This document shows positions 62,025 through 64,000 of a DNA stretch of 64,000 nt, in pieces. The stretch is from assembly GCF_000188155.2 (NCBI RefSeq), contig NZ_KE124774.1, positions 344,735 through 408,734 of the forward strand, written 5' to 3'. The position numbers were made by a program, and so were the translations under genes. Numbering within the stretch: position 1 is the first letter of the stretch; the number at the start of each line of letters is the position of its first letter. The notes below the pieces were generated by a model that saw only the letters and a program-made list of their open reading frames with translations, did no database searches and had not been told where the DNA came from. Source of the stretch: Methylocystis sp. ATCC 49242. Lineage in GTDB: Bacteria; Pseudomonadota; Alphaproteobacteria; Rhizobiales; Beijerinckiaceae.

Positions 62025-63132
62025 CCCCGCAATTCTCGCGGCCGCCGCCGCCGAATATCACGAGCAACGCGGCGACCGGTCGCGCATCGTCGTCGGGCTT
62101 CCAGCCGCGCCACAAGTCGAACTGGTCCGCGCCGACGCAATCGAGCCCGAGCCCATTCGTTGGCTCTGGCCCGGCTGGATGGCGAAGGGCAAGCTGCACA
62201 TCATCGGCGGCTCGCCCGGCGCCGGAAAGACGACCATCTGCCTGCGGATGGGGGCGACTGTTTCGAAGGGCGGCGCATGGCCCGACGGCTCACACGCGCC
62301 CATTGGCAACGTCGTCATCTGGTCCGGCGAGGATGACCCCGCCGACACTCTTGTTCCCCGCCTGATCGCCTCGGGCGCGGATATGCGGCGCATCTTCTTC
62401 GTCGGCGGCGTCTACAGCGGCGATATCGCCCGCGCCTTCGACCCTTCCCGCGACATTGGCCCCTTGCAGGCGGCGATCGAACGGGCGGGCGGCGCGGCGT
62501 TGATAATCGTGGACCCTATCGTGAACGCCGTGACCGGCGACAGCCACAAGAATACGGAAACCCGGCGCGGCCTTCAGCCTCTCGTGGACCTCGCGGCGGC
62601 GACGGACGCGGCCCTGATCGGGGTGACGCATGTCGCGAAAGGCTCGGCGGGACGGGAGCCCCTGGAGCGCCTCTCCGGCTCGCTGGCCTTCGGCGCCGTG
62701 GCGCGAATTGTCCTGATGGCGGCGAAGAAGGCAGAGGACGACGGGCCAGCGCCGCGCATCGTCTGTCGCGTAAAATCGAACATCGGCCCCGACGGCAATG
62801 GCTTCACTTATGAAATCTGCCAGACGGGCATCGTCGGGCATCCGGGCGTCGAAACCTCCTATGTCGAATGGGGCGAGGCGGTGAAGGGAAGCCCGCGCGA
62901 GCTGCTTGGCGAGCCCGACGGCGACAAGGGGCGCGCCGAAAGCGACGCCGAGACGTTCCTGAAGGCGTTGCTTGCCGACGGGCCGATGGCGGCGAAGGAC
63001 GTGAAGGAAGCCGCCGAGGCGAATGGGCTGGCGTGGCGGACAGTGAGGCGGGCGCAGAAGGCGCTTGGCGTGAAGGTGGCCCGCTCTGGATTCGGACCGG
63101 AAGGGCAATGGACGTGGAGCCTTCAACCATAG
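62014..63132 (+). CDS. RepA-like AAA ATPase (plasmid/phage replicative helicase type)
   Basis: 372 residues of the RecA-like replicative ATPase type. Walker A GGSPGAGKTT (Lys72), GNVVIWSGEDDPADTLVPRL, Walker B-like ALIIVDPI, and a GVTHVAKG..EPLERLSGSLAF sensor region, all as in the RepA helicase of IncQ-like replicons. C-terminal winged helix (AAKDVKEAAEANGLAWRTVR). The start is TTG at 62014 with GGAGGA before it. The TGGCCA array follows at once. Confidence 0.85.
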   Translation: MTVDPAILAAAAAEYHEQRGDRSRIVVGLPAAPQVELVRADAIEPEPIRWLWPGWMAKGKLHIIGGSPGAGKTTICLRMGATVSKGGAWPDGSHAPIGNVVIWSGEDDPADTLVPRLIASGADMRRIFFVGGVYSGDIARAFDPSRDIGPLQAAIERAGGAALIIVDPIVNAVTGDSHKNTETRRGLQPLVDLAAATDAALIGVTHVAKGSAGREPLERLSGSLAFGAVARIVLMAAKKAEDDGPAPRIVCRVKSNIGPDGNGFTYEICQTGIVGHPGVETSYVEWGEAVKGSPRELLGEPDGDKGRAESDAETFLKALLADGPMAAKDVKEAAEANGLAWRTVRRAQKALGVKVARSGFGPEGQWTWSLQP

Positions 63133-63133
63133 G

Positions 63134-63247
63134 TGGCCAAAGATGGCCACGCGAAAAACCTGGCCACCTATGGCCACCTATGAGCGAGACCACCAAAGAT
63201 GGCCATAGGTGGCCAAAAGAGATAGACGGCTTTGGCCACCTATGGGC
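63134..63247. repeat. TGGCCA iteron-like array
   Basis: TGGCCA occurs seven times in about 105 nt: 63134, 63144, 63161, 63171, 63200, 63210 and 63233. The context alternates as CATAGGTGGCCA/TGGCCACCTATG and CAAAGATGGCCA, on both orientations, and continues to CCTATGGGCC at 63247. No gene is present. It lies directly behind the ATPase gene. Confidence 0.82.
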
Positions 63248-63275
63248 CGGAGGCTCAACCAGAGGACAATAGACG

Positions 63276-63425
63276 ATGACCATTCACGATAAGACCGTGC
63301 TCGAGCTGGCCGCGTTATTGTGGCGAATCCGGCTCGCCGGATGGGCACTTAAAGTCGGGACGCGCACCATATCCGCAGGCCGGGCGCTCGTGGCGCTCGG
63401 GGAGCGGCTCACCCCGAGGACGTGA
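63276..63425 (+). CDS. Very small hypothetical protein
   Basis: 49 residues: MTIHDKTVLELAALLWRIRL, then AGWALKVGTR and ..LGERLTPRT. AGAGGA lies 9 nt upstream. Mildly hydrophobic, basic. No family recognised. Stop lies 3 nt before the next start. Confidence 0.55.
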   Translation: MTIHDKTVLELAALLWRIRLAGWALKVGTRTISAGRALVALGERLTPRT

Positions 63426-63428
63426 GAC

Positions 63429-63710
63429 ATGGCGACGCCCGCTGGCGGATATGACCGGGCCGCGATCCTCCGCGACGCTCACAAGCGCTACAGGGACGGC
63501 AAGCGCCTCGGGCTCGGGTGGAGCTGGTCGCAATGCCTCTCGACAGCATGGGCGGCGGCAAAGCAACGGCGGGCCCTCGCCGAAGACGCGAAGAAAAGGC
63601 AGGGACAGCGGAATGACCTGAAGCCGCAGAACATTCGCGCAGACCTGCGCAAAAGTTCTGACCGCAGCAATCGTTCTGACGAACAGGCTGCGAAGGTCGT
63701 CGCCACCTGA
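63429..63710 (+). CDS. Small hypothetical protein fused to a ParB-like fragment
   Basis: 93 residues. Residues 1-50 (YDRAAILRDAHKRYRDGKRL; SQCLSTAWAAAKQRR) resemble small phage or plasmid proteins. The remainder (AEDAKKRQGQRNDLKPQNIR..DEQAAKVVAT) repeats a piece of the ParB-like remnant that follows. The joint and the repeat at DNA level (63583-63635) suggest a fusion by duplication. Confidence 0.55.
   Translation: MATPAGGYDRAAILRDAHKRYRDGKRLGLGWSWSQCLSTAWAAAKQRRALAEDAKKRQGQRNDLKPQNIRADLRKSSDRSNRSDEQAAKVVAT
63583..63635. repeat. 53-bp direct repeat, copy 1 (copy 2 at 63762-63814)
   Basis: The two copies are 179 nt apart and differ at one base (C/T). Both code for KDAKKRQGQRNDLK-like peptides. 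Right after each copy is a hairpin whose arms differ between copies: GCGCAG/CTGCGC (63637-63650) and CCGGCA/TGCCGG (63815-63830). Confidence 0.85.
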
Positions 63711-64000
63711 GCGCCGGCCAGCTTGCCCTCATCGCCCTCGATCTCGAAAAACTCTTCGCCAAAGACGCGAAGAAAAGGCAGGGACAGCGGAATGACCTGA
63801 AGTCGCAGAACATTCCGGCAGACTTGCCGGAATGTCGCCAACGTGAGTCCCGCGAACAGGCTGCGAAGGTCGTCGGCGCTTCCGGGCGCGGCGTGATATT
63901 TCTGCGACGCTTGCAAGGATGCTCGCCACCGGCGAGCATGAACCGGCCAGCGGCGTTATCAGCCTCTCGCCGAGGGCGTGGCCCCGAGCGCGTCCCCTAA
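63701..64000 (+). pseudogene. Remnant of a ParB-like (RHLTxxQRA-type) protein
   Basis: An open frame without a start codon reads RHLSAGQLALIALDLEKLFA, then KDAKKRQGQRNDL, NIPADLPE and ..EQAAKVVGASGRGV, the order seen in plasmid or phage ParB-like proteins after the nuclease domain. It stops exactly at the window edge (TAA). The N-terminal ParB domain is missing and the C-terminus is unlike the family, so it is broken. It may be the source of the fused tail of the preceding gene. Confidence 0.6.

Larger units (their letters stand above)
51241..64000. mobile_element. Integrative element inserted at tRNA-Asn (right end outside the window)
   Basis: Starts at the tRNA fragment and integrase, and continues to the window edge as runs of small, overlapping plus-strand genes with phage/satellite character. 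It may be composite: two separate replication cassettes (52665-56580 and 61117-63250) with different repeat arrays meet near 60.6 kb. No complete capsid, tail, portal or terminase genes are seen, which fits a satellite or a decayed prophage. Confidence 0.85.

Noticed and set aside
63488..63939. Minus-strand frames of 130-176 codons at the right edge
   Set aside because: They are antisense to the repeated ParB-like segments and mirror the DNA repeat; no domain or ribosome site.

Overview
The window is GC-rich (clearly above 60 % by eye) and gene-dense, and looks like the chromosome of an alphaproteobacterium of the Rhizobiales/Hyphomicrobiales. The basis is the protein families: a PPPP-linker Omp25-like porin, a DUF2865 protein, clpS-clpA, linked kdsB and pheA, the topA/rnr/rpmG neighbourhood, and palindromic repeats of the rhizobial type. 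A methanotroph relative (Methylocystis/Methylosinus) fits my impression of the proteins, but nothing diagnostic such as pmo or mxa is present, so the genus is inference.

Chromosomal part (1-51187). Positions 560-6090 hold ssb with a small secreted protein, a dicarboxylate symporter and uvrA. Positions 6168-9976 are a polysaccharide patch: O-antigen-ligase-like protein, OafA-type acyltransferase and a GT4 glycosyltransferase. A porin behind an unusually AT-rich leader follows, then clpS-clpA, a DEAD-box helicase and a HIT protein. Positions 17215-18149 are an IS5/IS427-type insertion sequence next to an AT-rich, probably acquired GT14-like glycosyltransferase. Next come lipoprotein-kdsB-pheA, rpmG, rnr, a TadG/VWA protein, topA, a cupin and tRNA-Cys. 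After AsmA, DUF2865 and a response regulator comes the second polysaccharide locus, 36433-43573: WcaJ-type initiating transferase, Wza-type export lipoprotein, GumC/Wzz co-polymerase, CelD-like acetyltransferase and polysaccharide deacetylase. Together they look like a dispersed surface-polysaccharide assembly and export pathway. A J-domain membrane protein, a Ste24-type protease, a two-domain GNAT protein, a PhnA-like domain and a hybrid histidine kinase complete this part.

Accessory part (51188 to the right edge). A 3' fragment of tRNA-Asn (51188-51240) lies just before a P4-type tyrosine integrase. It marks the left end of an integrative element that does not end in the window. Its first half (51400-60613) is satellite/prophage-like: integrase, HTH protein, AlpA-like regulator, a primase-polymerase/ATPase with a dense GGAACG repeat array behind it, many small overlapping genes, two proteins that recall phage virion modules, a HAD phosphatase and a truncated Rha protein. 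The second half (60616-64000) has its own repressor, divergent promoter, operon of tiny genes, a RepA-like ATPase and a different array (TGGCCA) behind that ATPase. Its tail holds duplicated remnants of a ParB-like gene.

The two ATPase-plus-array cassettes with unrelated repeat cores suggest two replication modules joined near 60.6 kb. The joint carries a 28-bp direct repeat at 61-bp period alternating with perfect hairpins. This composite element is the most unusual part of the window.
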